Below, in pieces: positions 46,426-55,420 of a stretch of DNA of 64,000 bases; the first letter of the stretch is position 1; the number at the start of each line of letters is the position of its first letter. The notes under the pieces were generated by a model, which saw only the letters and a list, made by a program, of their open reading frames with translations, searched no databases and was not told the origin of the DNA. Source of the DNA: CAYFZO01 sp964347615 (GTDB taxonomy: Bacteria; Pseudomonadota; Gammaproteobacteria; Poriferisulfidales; Oxydemutatoraceae). The position numbers and the translations under genes were made by a program. The stretch lies in assembly GCA_964347615.1 (NCBI GenBank), contig CAYFZO010000006.1, forward strand, positions 1 through 64,000, in the 5' to 3' direction.

Positions 46426-46539
46426 ATGAATACTTTCAGATTGGCAGCTATAGGGCCGAACGCTTGGCTGATTGCCGTTTTGCTGTCAGCAGGCTTCGGG
46501 ATTATACAACAAGCACGGGAGGGACCAGATAATGGTTGA
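46426..46539 (+). CDS. 37-residue hydrophobic leader ORF
   Basis: ATG 46426 to TGA 46539 encodes a 37-residue peptide with one hydrophobic stretch, WLIAVLLSAGFGII. It starts about 13 bp after the expected transcription start and ends 8 bases into the ubiquitin-like gene (shared AATGGTTGA). The ribosome site is weak. It may be a small membrane peptide or simply a translated leader that couples to the next gene; without comparison of homologous loci it could also be chance. Confidence 0.35.
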   Translation: MNTFRLAAIGPNAWLIAVLLSAGFGIIQQAREGPDNG

Positions 46540-46783
46540 TCCAGACAAAGTAATCCTCGAAATTGCGGCACCGAAAGGGCTGTTCAAAGGGGAGTTCGAA
46601 AAAACTGTTACCGTTCAACAGGTAATCGACGCAGTTATAGAAAAACAACAATTGCAGCGCGGCGATGTTTTTGAGCTGTTTTATAAAGGTAAGCAGCTTG
46701 AACCAGTAAAACAAACGCTGGCTGAGTTTAATCTTGCAGGAGTAGTTCAGCTCGAGCTCGTTGCTACCGGTCAAGGAGTATAG
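46532..46783 (+). CDS. Ubiquitin-like beta-grasp protein
   Basis: 83 residues from ATG 46532, with GGGAGGGA upstream. KVILEIAAPKGLFKGEF (strands 1-2), TVQQVIDAVIEK (helix), DVFELFYKGKQLEP (strands 3-4, like the FxGKxL turn of ubiquitin) and GVVQLELVATG (last strand) give the whole fold. The C-terminus is ATGQGV, with no Gly-Gly. Processing by the neighbouring JAB protein would be needed to expose a terminal glycine. It is first in the set Ubl-E2-JAB-E1 (46532-49121), the gene content of Bil (bacterial ISG15-like) and related conjugation operons. Confidence 0.8.
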   Translation: MVDPDKVILEIAAPKGLFKGEFEKTVTVQQVIDAVIEKQQLQRGDVFELFYKGKQLEPVKQTLAEFNLAGVVQLELVATGQGV

Positions 46784-46789
46784 CGATCC

Positions 46790-47248
46790 ATGGCAACGGT
46801 ATCTGAGTTGATTCTCGGTGAAGAGTTCGGTCATTTGCGCGAGATAGCCGAAGCTCGTAACTGGCCTCTCAGTCAAGTCAACAAGCGTACATTTAAGCTC
46901 ACGCTTACAGCACGTGATGATGCCCGCTTCAGCTTATTGGTTAGCTGCAGCGATTACCCGCAAAAACCACCGGCTTGGCACTGGTGTAATCCTGAAACGG
47001 ATGCTCTGGACCAAAAAAGCGATACGCCGAAAGGGACTGGAGGATATTTTGACCAGTCGGGTTGCATTTGTGCGCCTTGGAACAGGCTCGCCTATCAGCA
47101 AGAGAACCCTGAAGGCCCTCACCCAGATTGGAATCTTGTGAACTGGAGGACAAATGATTGGACAAAAGGATGCACCACGCTGTCCGCAATGGCGTCACGT
47201 ATCGCGGTCGAACTCATGAGCGATCGTTACCGAGGCCGGGAAATCTGA
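46790..47248 (+). CDS. E2-like ubiquitin-conjugating protein
   Basis: 152 residues with a UBC-like core. SDYPQKPPAWHW corresponds to the YPxxPP segment of E2s, and GGYFDQSGCICAPWNRLAY carries the probable active-site cysteine (Cys92 or Cys94) followed by the W seen after it in many E2s. VNWRTNDWTKG is unusual, and the C-terminal helix is short. It should accept the ubiquitin-like protein from the E1-like enzyme at 47772. It is 6 bp downstream of the Ubl gene. Confidence 0.8.
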   Translation: MATVSELILGEEFGHLREIAEARNWPLSQVNKRTFKLTLTARDDARFSLLVSCSDYPQKPPAWHWCNPETDALDQKSDTPKGTGGYFDQSGCICAPWNRLAYQQENPEGPHPDWNLVNWRTNDWTKGCTTLSAMASRIAVELMSDRYRGREI

Positions 47249-47253
47249 GATAA

Positions 47254-47775
47254 ATGCTTGAACGAATAAAAAAGTTGTTTTTTCGTAAACGAGTTTTCAA
47301 ACCTGGTCCGCCAGAACCACCTAGATTGATTTTAGCTCAATCCAGTGTGACTGCTCTACGGTCTTGCATGAAACCGGAAATTCGAAAAAAACACGAAAGT
47401 ATCGCTTACCTTCTGGGTCAGACTAACTCTACGACAACTTTGGTTGTGAGTGTAATCCGACCTCAGGCCCAAACCACACCGGGGAGCTTCAAGGTCGAGT
47501 CCGTAGCAATGATACGAATTATGCGTGCAGCTGTCCGTCTTGGACTTCAGGTAGTTGGACAAATACATACCCATCCTAGGAAAGCATTTCACAGCGAAGG
47601 AGACGAGGAAGGAGCACGTATTGCCTATAGCGGCTACGCTTCGATCGTGTTGCCTGATTATGGGCGACGCCTCCCCTCGTTCAAAGGAGCAGTTGCCTAC
47701 ATGTTCCAGACTAACAGCGGCTTTATACCAATCGCTCCAGATTGCTTCGTGATCGTGCCGGGAAAAACATCGTGA
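47254..47775 (+). CDS. JAB/JAMM isopeptidase
   Basis: 173 residues. The complete JAMM metal site is visible: Glu48 (HESIAYLLG), GQIHTHPRKAFHSEGDEEG with His105, His107, Ser114 and Asp117. In related operons this enzyme matures the ubiquitin-like precursor and removes it from targets. The ORF starts 5 bp after the E2 gene and its stop overlaps the E1 start (GTGA). Confidence 0.87.
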   Translation: MLERIKKLFFRKRVFKPGPPEPPRLILAQSSVTALRSCMKPEIRKKHESIAYLLGQTNSTTTLVVSVIRPQAQTTPGSFKVESVAMIRIMRAAVRLGLQVVGQIHTHPRKAFHSEGDEEGARIAYSGYASIVLPDYGRRLPSFKGAVAYMFQTNSGFIPIAPDCFVIVPGKTS

Positions 47776-49121
47776 ACGGGGAAGACTGGAGAAGGGAACG
47801 TGACAGTCGTTCCTTGCTCTATGCGGGGCGAGTACTCGACCGTAATCGGTGGGTGTCGCTGTGTCCTGATCCACGTTACGTGTCGCGTTACGATGGGCAA
47901 GTGGCGCTTCTGACCGCGGCGAATCTCCTTGGTCGAATGACCCCCAGTATTGCGTTGGATATTCCTGATTCAATCCCCATCGTTGATTCTCTACCTAATG
48001 CCGGGAAGAACTTGCGTGACGTGTTGCTTGACCAGCTTCATGAAGCAGATCCTTCTGGGAGTTTCTGTCGCCGCTCATATAAACCGGATGACTACATCAT
48101 CAGATTCGGTAAGACCGGCGGCGTCAATACAGTGCACGGGTCGGGCTGGAAAATGTACTGCGGCCCAAGCCCATCACCTTTGGCAGAAACCGAAACGGTA
48201 AATCCAATTGGCCCAGCAATGGCTTCTATTCTTGCTGTAAGTGAAGCTTTCCGAACAAATCTTACTTCACCTCCCGGACAATACACTTTCGATGCTCTAA
48301 CTTGGACTTCTGACGTAAAAGATGAAAGTGATGCTCCACTTCCTACTCAGTCGAAGCTCGGAGAAGTTTGGGTTGTTGGTACTGGCTCAGTTGGAACAGC
48401 GGTACTCTATTTTTTGAGCCTTGCTACACGGAATTTTTCCGCGGTTCTTTTCGACATGGATATAGTCGAAATTCACAATCTGGATCGATCTCCTATATTC
48501 ACGAGTAACGATGCGGATAATAAAACAAACAAAGCAATAGCGACAAAAAGATATCTAAACCAAGTAGGAGTTTCTAACGTCAAAGCCGAACCACACGCCC
48601 TTGATGAATCCGATATCTGGAAAAACCGTCAGCCAGGTACCCCCGACGTTTTAGTCCCGACCGCAAACGAGCGTAATGTGCGTTCCCTTATCGAAAGTTA
48701 CTTTCCGCCAATCCAAGTTTACGGAACCACGGGGCAGAACGGACAAGCCACAATGATTCGTCATATTCCCCCGCATGATCCATGTTCGCTTTGCCTATTT
48801 CCTGACACTGACCACGCACCAACGAGTTGCGCGATCGGTAAAGTTGAGAATGAAAGTAATGAAAAGAAAATTGATGCGGCGCTCCCTTTTCTATCCTTTG
48901 CTGCAGGAGCAATGGCCGTCGCCGAAATTCTAAAACTCAGCCTGCCTGATTATCCAGCCAATAGAAGTAACCGAACAATCTTGTACACAGGCTGTCCACC
49001 CCGTTTCACATCTGGACAATTATCTTTCAGAGATGGTTGCCCATGCCGGCAACGTAACTACGACCTTTATCGAAAAATAACCGAGAACACCTGCTTTTCC
49101 CACTTGATGCGTTTCTCATGA
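47772..49121 (+). CDS. E1-like (ThiF-family) activating enzyme
   Basis: 449 residues from GTG 47772; an open frame begins at TTG 47742. The N-terminal ~195 residues are a family-specific domain. The ThiF fold starts at about 200 with VWVVGTGSVGTAVLY (ATP-binding glycine loop), FDMDIVEIHNLDRSPIF (the D...NL-x-R motif of E1 enzymes), and KTNKAIATKRYLNQVGV. PCSLCLFP...CAIGK near 337-355 holds cysteines suited to thioester or zinc binding, and FRDGCPCRQR gives another pair. It should adenylate the C-terminus of the ubiquitin-like protein and pass it to the E2. Confidence 0.82.
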   Translation: MNGEDWRRERDSRSLLYAGRVLDRNRWVSLCPDPRYVSRYDGQVALLTAANLLGRMTPSIALDIPDSIPIVDSLPNAGKNLRDVLLDQLHEADPSGSFCRRSYKPDDYIIRFGKTGGVNTVHGSGWKMYCGPSPSPLAETETVNPIGPAMASILAVSEAFRTNLTSPPGQYTFDALTWTSDVKDESDAPLPTQSKLGEVWVVGTGSVGTAVLYFLSLATRNFSAVLFDMDIVEIHNLDRSPIFTSNDADNKTNKAIATKRYLNQVGVSNVKAEPHALDESDIWKNRQPGTPDVLVPTANERNVRSLIESYFPPIQVYGTTGQNGQATMIRHIPPHDPCSLCLFPDTDHAPTSCAIGKVENESNEKKIDAALPFLSFAAGAMAVAEILKLSLPDYPANRSNRTILYTGCPPRFTSGQLSFRDGCPCRQRNYDLYRKITENTCFSHLMRFS

Positions 49122-49197
49122 TTTCGTAGTTTAGGCACTCAATCGGCCAACAATGTATTATCGGCTGGTTTGGAACTTTCAAAGTGCTGTATTTCCA

Positions 49198-52100
49198 ATG
49201 GCTTTAAACCCCATCGCTTACACGGAAAGCGTCGTCCGTAGTTTTCTGCGTTACCAACTTACGGCGTACCCTTTCGCTGACCAAAGATTGCACGAACAGA
49301 TGTGCAAATTGCTGTCTCTTAACGAAACTCGTCAGTCTCCCCTCCTCAAAGGCCCCTACGTCAGCTTATCGCGCTCATTCCGGCAAGGCGCTTCAGTCGC
49401 GTCTTTAGTGAAAGAAAGGCTGCTACACCCTCACTTACAACAACGTATTCGCAACGAAGTTACACATCTCTATAGTCATCAAGAAAAAGCGATCCGTGCT
49501 ATTGCGAAGAAGCAGACAACCCTCGTATCCACCGGAACCGGTTCAGGCAAAACCGAATGCTTCCTCTATCCCATCATTAGCCAATGCCTGAAACTCAGGG
49601 ATGAAAAAGCATCCCCCGGTATTAGCGCGGTCATTGTCTATCCGATGAACGCATTGGCGGAAGATCAGCTCATGCGATTACGCGGCCTGTTGGCAGGCAC
49701 TGGAATTCCATTTGGGATTTATGTAGGCAAGACACCTGAGAATGAAGCCGATGTGACTGGCGTTAAATTGCATGATGGGGCGTCACGGGATGATTACGAA
49801 ACCCGGCTGAAACGAGCACAACAAGAAAGCAGCGGCGAGACGGTTTATCCAGCAGAAGAGGTTTGTTCACGGGAGGTTATGCGCACAGAAGGCAAACAGC
49901 CACGAATTCTCTTAACCAACGTGAAGCAGCTTGAGCTGCTGCTGACGCGGCAGATAGATATTCAACTGTTCGCTAATGCTCGACTGGATTTTCTGGTATT
50001 CGATGAGGCTCATACGTTCACTGGGGCGCTAGGAGCGGAAACAGCCTGCCTAATCCGGCGCCTGCGTGCATTCTGTGACATCAATATAAACCACACTACA
50101 TGCGTCGCTACCTCAGCAACGATCGTTGATAAGGAAGAGCCTGACGCCGCCCGAAAATTCGCCGCACGATTTTTCGGCGTTCCACGCGAAGCAGTAACTA
50201 CAGTTAATGAAGACTACGAAAAAGACGTTTGGGAAGAGCCACGGTTTGTTCCCACTGCTCCCCCTGAAAAAGCTGCCGATATTCTCAGCAACTGTATTGA
50301 GGCAGTTGAAGACGAAGACAATTCAAACGCTGAAAAAATAGAGGCAATCTATCGTGCGTTAACCGGCGAGGGCCTGCCCGAAAGAAACTGGCCGGAAGCC
50401 CTGCACAATGCTATGTCTCGCAATGATCTGGTTTTTCGCTTGAACGAGGAGCTCCATACCCCGAGGGAGCTGGCGGAATTACCAGCAGCACTTGAACGGC
50501 ATATCGACCGCCCTGTAGCTGAGGAAGAAATTCTTGCTTGGCTGACGTTAGGGGCGGCAGCACGCAAGCAAGGTCGACCTTTATTACGCCCCATCGTACA
50601 TAACTTCGTACGCGGCATCAGCGGCGCCGTGGTGACATTTCCTAAAGATATGAATAGCCCGAAGCTATGGCTCGCTGCAAAAGACGAGGGTGAGATTGAA
50701 CCTGACACGTCTGAAGATAAACATGCGCATTTTCCTGTAACGACCTGTACTACTTGTGGACAGCACTACTTCATTGCGTTCCTAAAAGACTTCTCTTTCA
50801 CCGGAAACGTGCCTGAGGGCGGTGAAACCAGCTCCACCGGCCCTTGGTGGTCTTCGAAAGAAGAAACTTTGGGTGGTAAACGCGTTGTTCTAGTAGACAA
50901 ATTGATTGGAGAAAGTGACGAAGACGAGGACACGTCTCCTCATGCGAAGATGGCACCACTCTATTTCTGTCGCCGATGCGGAACAGCACACCTTGAAACA
51001 CAGTCACGATGCCTTTGCTGTGGATATGAAAATGGTACGGTTCAGCTGCACGCAGTCCGCCAGAAGGAAAAAAATCCTGGCAAACTGGCCAGCTGCCTTT
51101 CTTGTGGTTCTACCAGTCGTCGACTCGGCGGGGATTACCGCGAACCAGCCCGGCCCGTGCGTGCAGTTAACGTGGCGGACGTGCACGTTCTCACCCAAGA
51201 CATGGTGCACCACGCAGAACGACGTCGTCTGCTCGTATTCTGCGATAACCGGCAGGACGCGGCATTTCAAGCTGGCTGGATGAAAGACCGCGCCCGACGT
51301 TTCAGGTTACGAGCGTTAATGATGGAAAACATCAAAAAAAGCGCGTGCTCCGTAGGCGATTTGGCCGGGCATCTCGATAAGTTAATGGAAAAAGATGAAA
51401 CCCTTTCACGAGCGTTGCTTCCTGAGGTATGGCGCGTTGCACGTCGAGAAGACAGCGGTACCCGCCACCAACAGGAACGCTACAAGTTTCTTCGCTTCCA
51501 AGTATTGCGCGAAGTTACACTGCCGTCACGACAAGCGGTTGGTCTCGAGCCATGGGGCCGCATGAAAATCGAATACACGGGGCTCGACGCGGTGCTACCA
51601 TGGATTCAGAAGCATGCTCATTCCCTAAGCCTCCCCCCAGATGGCTTGCGGGAAGGCGTCGCAAGCGTACTCGACTACTTGAGACGAAGAGGGGTGCTGT
51701 ATGACCCTGAGAATGAGATATTTACGAAATACTGGGGAAAAGGAGACCTTGAGATCCAGCGTGGGTACTTACCCGACTCTATTCGACCCAACTCCACCAA
51801 GCTACAGCGCCAAGCAGATGAAAAACGGGAAGTAATTATTCAATGGATAAGCGACAGGGGCAGCCCAACGGTACCCCAAATCGTCAAGAAATGGGGGGCA
51901 GAGAAAAACGCAATCAAACCACTTTTGGAAAGCTTGTTTCAATTCTTAAAGGAAAACAAACTACTAGTGCCTGTACGACTTAAAGGTTACAAAGGCCGCG
52001 CGCTCCCAAAGGTACACGGCGTCTACCAAGTAAATAGCGACAAATTACTGTTGACTCCGAACAAAGGCATGAGACGTTGTCGTAGCTGTCGCCGCACTAC

Positions 52101-55100
52101 CACTCGGAACTTACCTTACGACCACTGCCCTGCCCGGAATTGCAACGGAACTTTGGAATGGGTGCCGGAAGATCCAGACAACTATGATTTGCATCTGCTC
52201 GATAGCGCATACGAAATGCTGCGTCCGGAAGAACACACTGCTATGGTCCCATCTGAGGACCGCGAACGTTTTGAGAACTTGTTTAAGGGTGAATCAGAGG
52301 CAGTAAATTGTCTGGTGTGTACCCCAACGTTGGAACTAGGAATTGATATCGGGCGACTCGACTCAGTCCTGATGCGCAACGTACCCCCGTTGCCGGCAAA
52401 TTATTGGCAGCGCGCCGGACGCGCCGGACGGCGACATCGCATGGCGGTGAATGTCACCTATTGCCGACCAGTCTCACACGACCGTGCCTACTTCTCAGAG
52501 CCGCCTAAATTGCTGGCAGGCAGGATTGACCCTCCGGCATTTAATCTAAGAAACGAAGTGATGGTCGAAAAACACGTTCACGCAATAATCATCGCCTCTT
52601 TGTATCGCTATTGTCATGATAACGCTAGACCAGAAGCGGAACGTAACACGATACAGGAAACTTTGCTCAATTGTTTTCCCTCGTTTATCTCGCCTTATCT
52701 ATTCGATGACAATGAAGAAGTACGGACAACGCTGTTCGGCTTCACTTCCTTACGCGATTTAGTTCAGGAAAACTATCAAGCATTGGTCACCGACGTGCAA
52801 CGTGTGTTTGAGCAAGGATGGCCAGAGACGGATGCCGACGTTGTAACCCAAGAAGCTCTTTCTGCCTACGTCGCCAAATTCGCCGATAACTTGGAAAACG
52901 TCGTCAAACGTTTGCAGCGCCGTCTGCGTTGGGCTATGAACCAGATTCAGCGCCTCAATAATCACCGTCAGAGCCAGGGAACGCTTTCCCGTGAGGATGA
53001 AACGCTATTCCGCCGTTGCGACAATCTGGTAAAACGACTAAAAGGCACGAGCTGGAGACGACGAAGCCGAGCGGAAGGGCACTACGACTCGAACACGTTC
53101 AGCGTGCTCTCAGCGGAGGGATTCCTGCCGGGTTACGGCCTGGAAGTCGGCTCGATAAGAGGTGAAGCGGAAATTCCACCCTGGCTCCCCGGAGCTAAGA
53201 GTTTTTCTTTACCTCGACCGCCTGCAATCGCTCTACGTGAATACGTTCCTGGCAATCTCATCTATGCCAACGGACAACGTTTTGTCGCGCGTCACTTTCG
53301 CCGCGAGGCAGGCGAGGAATATTCAGAGATGCCGTGCTACGAAGTATCAATTGACCACCAAGCCGTTAAGCCCGTTAGTTTAAATGCACCCTCGTCATTA
53401 GGCGGATACGTCCTCCAAACAATATCCGTCTGTGATACGGACTTAATTCATACTTCACACATATCCGACGAAGAAGAATTTCGGTTTCAATTAGGCTTAG
53501 CTATTTACGGATTGGAAATCAAGCAGCACAACGGCGGAATCTCATATCGTTGGGGAGAAAAAACCATGCAACATCGCCGTGGAGTACATATACAACTTGT
53601 CAACGTAGGGGCTTTGCTCGCCATCCGCAAAGGAGAAATTGGTTATCCTGTCTGCACGGTATGCGGCCAAAGTATCTCCCCTATTTCCTCTGACAGACAG
53701 CACCAAGAGTTTGTTAAAGATCACAAGGAACGTTGTGGACGTGAGCCAAAATCTATCGGTTTCTATACCAACGTAGTTGCCGACGCGCTTTCGCTGCCTG
53801 AGTGTGACAACTTGGAAATCGCGTACAGCGTCTTAGAGTCTTTGCGCTTCGCCGCTACTAGAGTACTTGACATGCATACGGAAGACTTGCAGGTGCTTGT
53901 TATAGGACACGTTGAACGAGACGGCGTAGATGCTTTGTTATGGGATCCAATGCCTGGTGGATCCGGGCTGCTTGACCGCGTGTGTGAACGCTTTGATGAA
54001 ATCGTGCAAGCAGCTAAAGAAATCGTTAGTGATTGTCCCGCAGTATGTGACTCATCCTGCATAGATTGCCTTCAGACGTTCCGCAACGCTTATTACCATG
54101 AGCACCTCAATCGCCATACAGCCCAAACACGATTGGAAGAATGGGGAGAACAGCTGGTACGCCGTCACGATATTCCACCGTTGCAACAAAACATTGCCTC
54201 CAGCAAAAATGCAATGCCGGTTAACGAGGCAGAAACCAAGCTGCGGCACCTGCTACTCGCCGCTGGATTTGACGAAGGCATCCGAGACGAACAGATTCAG
54301 TTAGATCGAGCAATAGGAACTACAACACCTGACGTAATCTACCGAACGGAAACCGATGGAACAGACGAAGGTGTATGTATTTATTTGGACGGATTGAGTG
54401 CACATATCCATGGCAACCCAAAAACCGCTGAGAAAGACAGGGAAATCCGGGATTGGTTACGCAATAGAGGATATGAGGTCATTGAAATCACCGCTAACCA
54501 GTTAGACGATGAAGATGCAATGACACGTCACTTTCGCCGCCTCGCAAGATATTTGCAGATGCCAGATACATTAAGCCGGCTGCGTGATGATCACTCGTGG
54601 TTTCGCCAATCTAAAAAGGCATCAGTTTCTCCTTTGCGATTGGTTACACCGACACCTGAAACGCGTTATGTCACCTGCGTGCCTCTAGTCCCCTTGCAGA
54701 TTGCCGCAGGGACGTTTGGCGATCCCAATGCCGCTCCCGACGAATCCGAATGGCAGTGGGTAAAACTTAACTCAGTACGCACGCTGCGCCCTGGAATGTT
54801 TGTTGCTGCCGTAACTGGAAAATCTATGGAGCCAAAAATACCCGATGGCTCATACTGCCTTTTTTCCGGCCCTGTCACTGGGACGCGGCAAGAAAAAATC
54901 GTGCTTGCTCAAATGCACGACACGATTGACCCTGAAACCGGGGCCAGGTTTACTGTAAAACGCTATCGGAGCACGAAAGGGGAAAACGACGATGGCTGGC
55001 GACACATCAAAATCACCCTTGAACCTATTAACCCTGACTATCAACCGATTGAGTTAGCGACGGATAACGAGAACTCCGTCACAGTAGCCGCGGAACTGGT

Positions 55101-55149
55101 TAGCGTTCTTGGCCAAGACGCTCCTGTAGATGATACGGATTCTCTCTAA
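49198..55149 (+). CDS. Giant DEAD-box helicase / DUF1998 / nuclease / S24 peptidase fusion
   Basis: 1983 residues from ATG 49198 (frame open from 49153). In order: RecA1 with STGTGSGKTECF (about 110-120) and FDEAHTF (about 270); zinc fingers (CTTCG near 517, CRRCG...CLCCG, CLSCG, CRSCRR...CPARNC); RecA2 with TPTLELGIDIG and YWQRAGRAGRR (about 1040-1075); an MZB/DUF1998 domain (WDPMPGGSGLL, CPAVCDSSCIDCLQTFRN, about 1540-1640); a VSR/DUF559-like PD-(D/E)xK segment (TTPDVIYR, ICIYLDG-like VCIYLDGLSAHIHG, about 1675-1790); and an S24 LexA/UmuD-type peptidase with Ala1837-Gly1838, Ser1876 (GKSMEPK) and Lys1921 (FTVKRY). The helicase-DUF1998 part resembles Druantia DruE. It follows the E1 gene by 76 bp on the same strand. 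The fusion is unusual. Confidence 0.8.
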   Translation: MALNPIAYTESVVRSFLRYQLTAYPFADQRLHEQMCKLLSLNETRQSPLLKGPYVSLSRSFRQGASVASLVKERLLHPHLQQRIRNEVTHLYSHQEKAIRAIAKKQTTLVSTGTGSGKTECFLYPIISQCLKLRDEKASPGISAVIVYPMNALAEDQLMRLRGLLAGTGIPFGIYVGKTPENEADVTGVKLHDGASRDDYETRLKRAQQESSGETVYPAEEVCSREVMRTEGKQPRILLTNVKQLELLLTRQIDIQLFANARLDFLVFDEAHTFTGALGAETACLIRRLRAFCDININHTTCVATSATIVDKEEPDAARKFAARFFGVPREAVTTVNEDYEKDVWEEPRFVPTAPPEKAADILSNCIEAVEDEDNSNAEKIEAIYRALTGEGLPERNWPEALHNAMSRNDLVFRLNEELHTPRELAELPAALERHIDRPVAEEEILAWLTLGAAARKQGRPLLRPIVHNFVRGISGAVVTFPKDMNSPKLWLAAKDEGEIEPDTSEDKHAHFPVTTCTTCGQHYFIAFLKDFSFTGNVPEGGETSSTGPWWSSKEETLGGKRVVLVDKLIGESDEDEDTSPHAKMAPLYFCRRCGTAHLETQSRCLCCGYENGTVQLHAVRQKEKNPGKLASCLSCGSTSRRLGGDYREPARPVRAVNVADVHVLTQDMVHHAERRRLLVFCDNRQDAAFQAGWMKDRARRFRLRALMMENIKKSACSVGDLAGHLDKLMEKDETLSRALLPEVWRVARREDSGTRHQQERYKFLRFQVLREVTLPSRQAVGLEPWGRMKIEYTGLDAVLPWIQKHAHSLSLPPDGLREGVASVLDYLRRRGVLYDPENEIFTKYWGKGDLEIQRGYLPDSIRPNSTKLQRQADEKREVIIQWISDRGSPTVPQIVKKWGAEKNAIKPLLESLFQFLKENKLLVPVRLKGYKGRALPKVHGVYQVNSDKLLLTPNKGMRRCRSCRRTTTRNLPYDHCPARNCNGTLEWVPEDPDNYDLHLLDSAYEMLRPEEHTAMVPSEDRERFENLFKGESEAVNCLVCTPTLELGIDIGRLDSVLMRNVPPLPANYWQRAGRAGRRHRMAVNVTYCRPVSHDRAYFSEPPKLLAGRIDPPAFNLRNEVMVEKHVHAIIIASLYRYCHDNARPEAERNTIQETLLNCFPSFISPYLFDDNEEVRTTLFGFTSLRDLVQENYQALVTDVQRVFEQGWPETDADVVTQEALSAYVAKFADNLENVVKRLQRRLRWAMNQIQRLNNHRQSQGTLSREDETLFRRCDNLVKRLKGTSWRRRSRAEGHYDSNTFSVLSAEGFLPGYGLEVGSIRGEAEIPPWLPGAKSFSLPRPPAIALREYVPGNLIYANGQRFVARHFRREAGEEYSEMPCYEVSIDHQAVKPVSLNAPSSLGGYVLQTISVCDTDLIHTSHISDEEEFRFQLGLAIYGLEIKQHNGGISYRWGEKTMQHRRGVHIQLVNVGALLAIRKGEIGYPVCTVCGQSISPISSDRQHQEFVKDHKERCGREPKSIGFYTNVVADALSLPECDNLEIAYSVLESLRFAATRVLDMHTEDLQVLVIGHVERDGVDALLWDPMPGGSGLLDRVCERFDEIVQAAKEIVSDCPAVCDSSCIDCLQTFRNAYYHEHLNRHTAQTRLEEWGEQLVRRHDIPPLQQNIASSKNAMPVNEAETKLRHLLLAAGFDEGIRDEQIQLDRAIGTTTPDVIYRTETDGTDEGVCIYLDGLSAHIHGNPKTAEKDREIRDWLRNRGYEVIEITANQLDDEDAMTRHFRRLARYLQMPDTLSRLRDDHSWFRQSKKASVSPLRLVTPTPETRYVTCVPLVPLQIAAGTFGDPNAAPDESEWQWVKLNSVRTLRPGMFVAAVTGKSMEPKIPDGSYCLFSGPVTGTRQEKIVLAQMHDTIDPETGARFTVKRYRSTKGENDDGWRHIKITLEPINPDYQPIELATDNENSVTVAAELVSVLGQDAPVDDTDSL

Positions 55150-55154
55150 CCCCC

Positions 55155-55375
55155 TCACCTATCAGCTTCAACACCCACTCCCTATTCCACGTCAGATCGG
55201 CAATCGTATAACCGTCGAGTATCTCAAGGAACCGCTTGACGGCCTCATTCAGGACGCCCTTGAGCCGGCATCCGAGCATCGGTGCAGTCCGCCGCGTCAC
55301 GAGCGTCTCGTGCAATCAGCCCCCGGTCTATCCTTAATCGCGCAACGTTGGCGGCAATCGGTGTTTTGCTTGTCA
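55155..55375 (-). pseudogene. Remnants of an Rrf2/NsrR-like tail (copy B) and an Xre start
   Basis: 55155-55300 on the minus strand encodes APMLGCRLKGVLNEAVKRFL and EILDGYTIADLTWN, the better preserved copy of the Rrf2/NsrR-like tail at 35238-35395. Immediately before it, 55375-55320 reads MTSKTPIAANVARLRIDRGL, closely like the first residues of the Xre protein at 45221. Two gene fragments have therefore been joined. The rest of the gap to 55420 holds nothing recognisable. Confidence 0.6.
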
Positions 55376-55420
55376 TCTGGCGCAACAATTATCCGCTGAT
55401 TTCAGTTCACTTTTCGCGCG

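Noticed and set aside
49153..49197. Upstream ATG for the giant helicase
   Set aside because: Adds 15 residues with no family resemblance; MALNPIAYTE at 49198 looks like the natural start, though neither start has a strong ribosome site.
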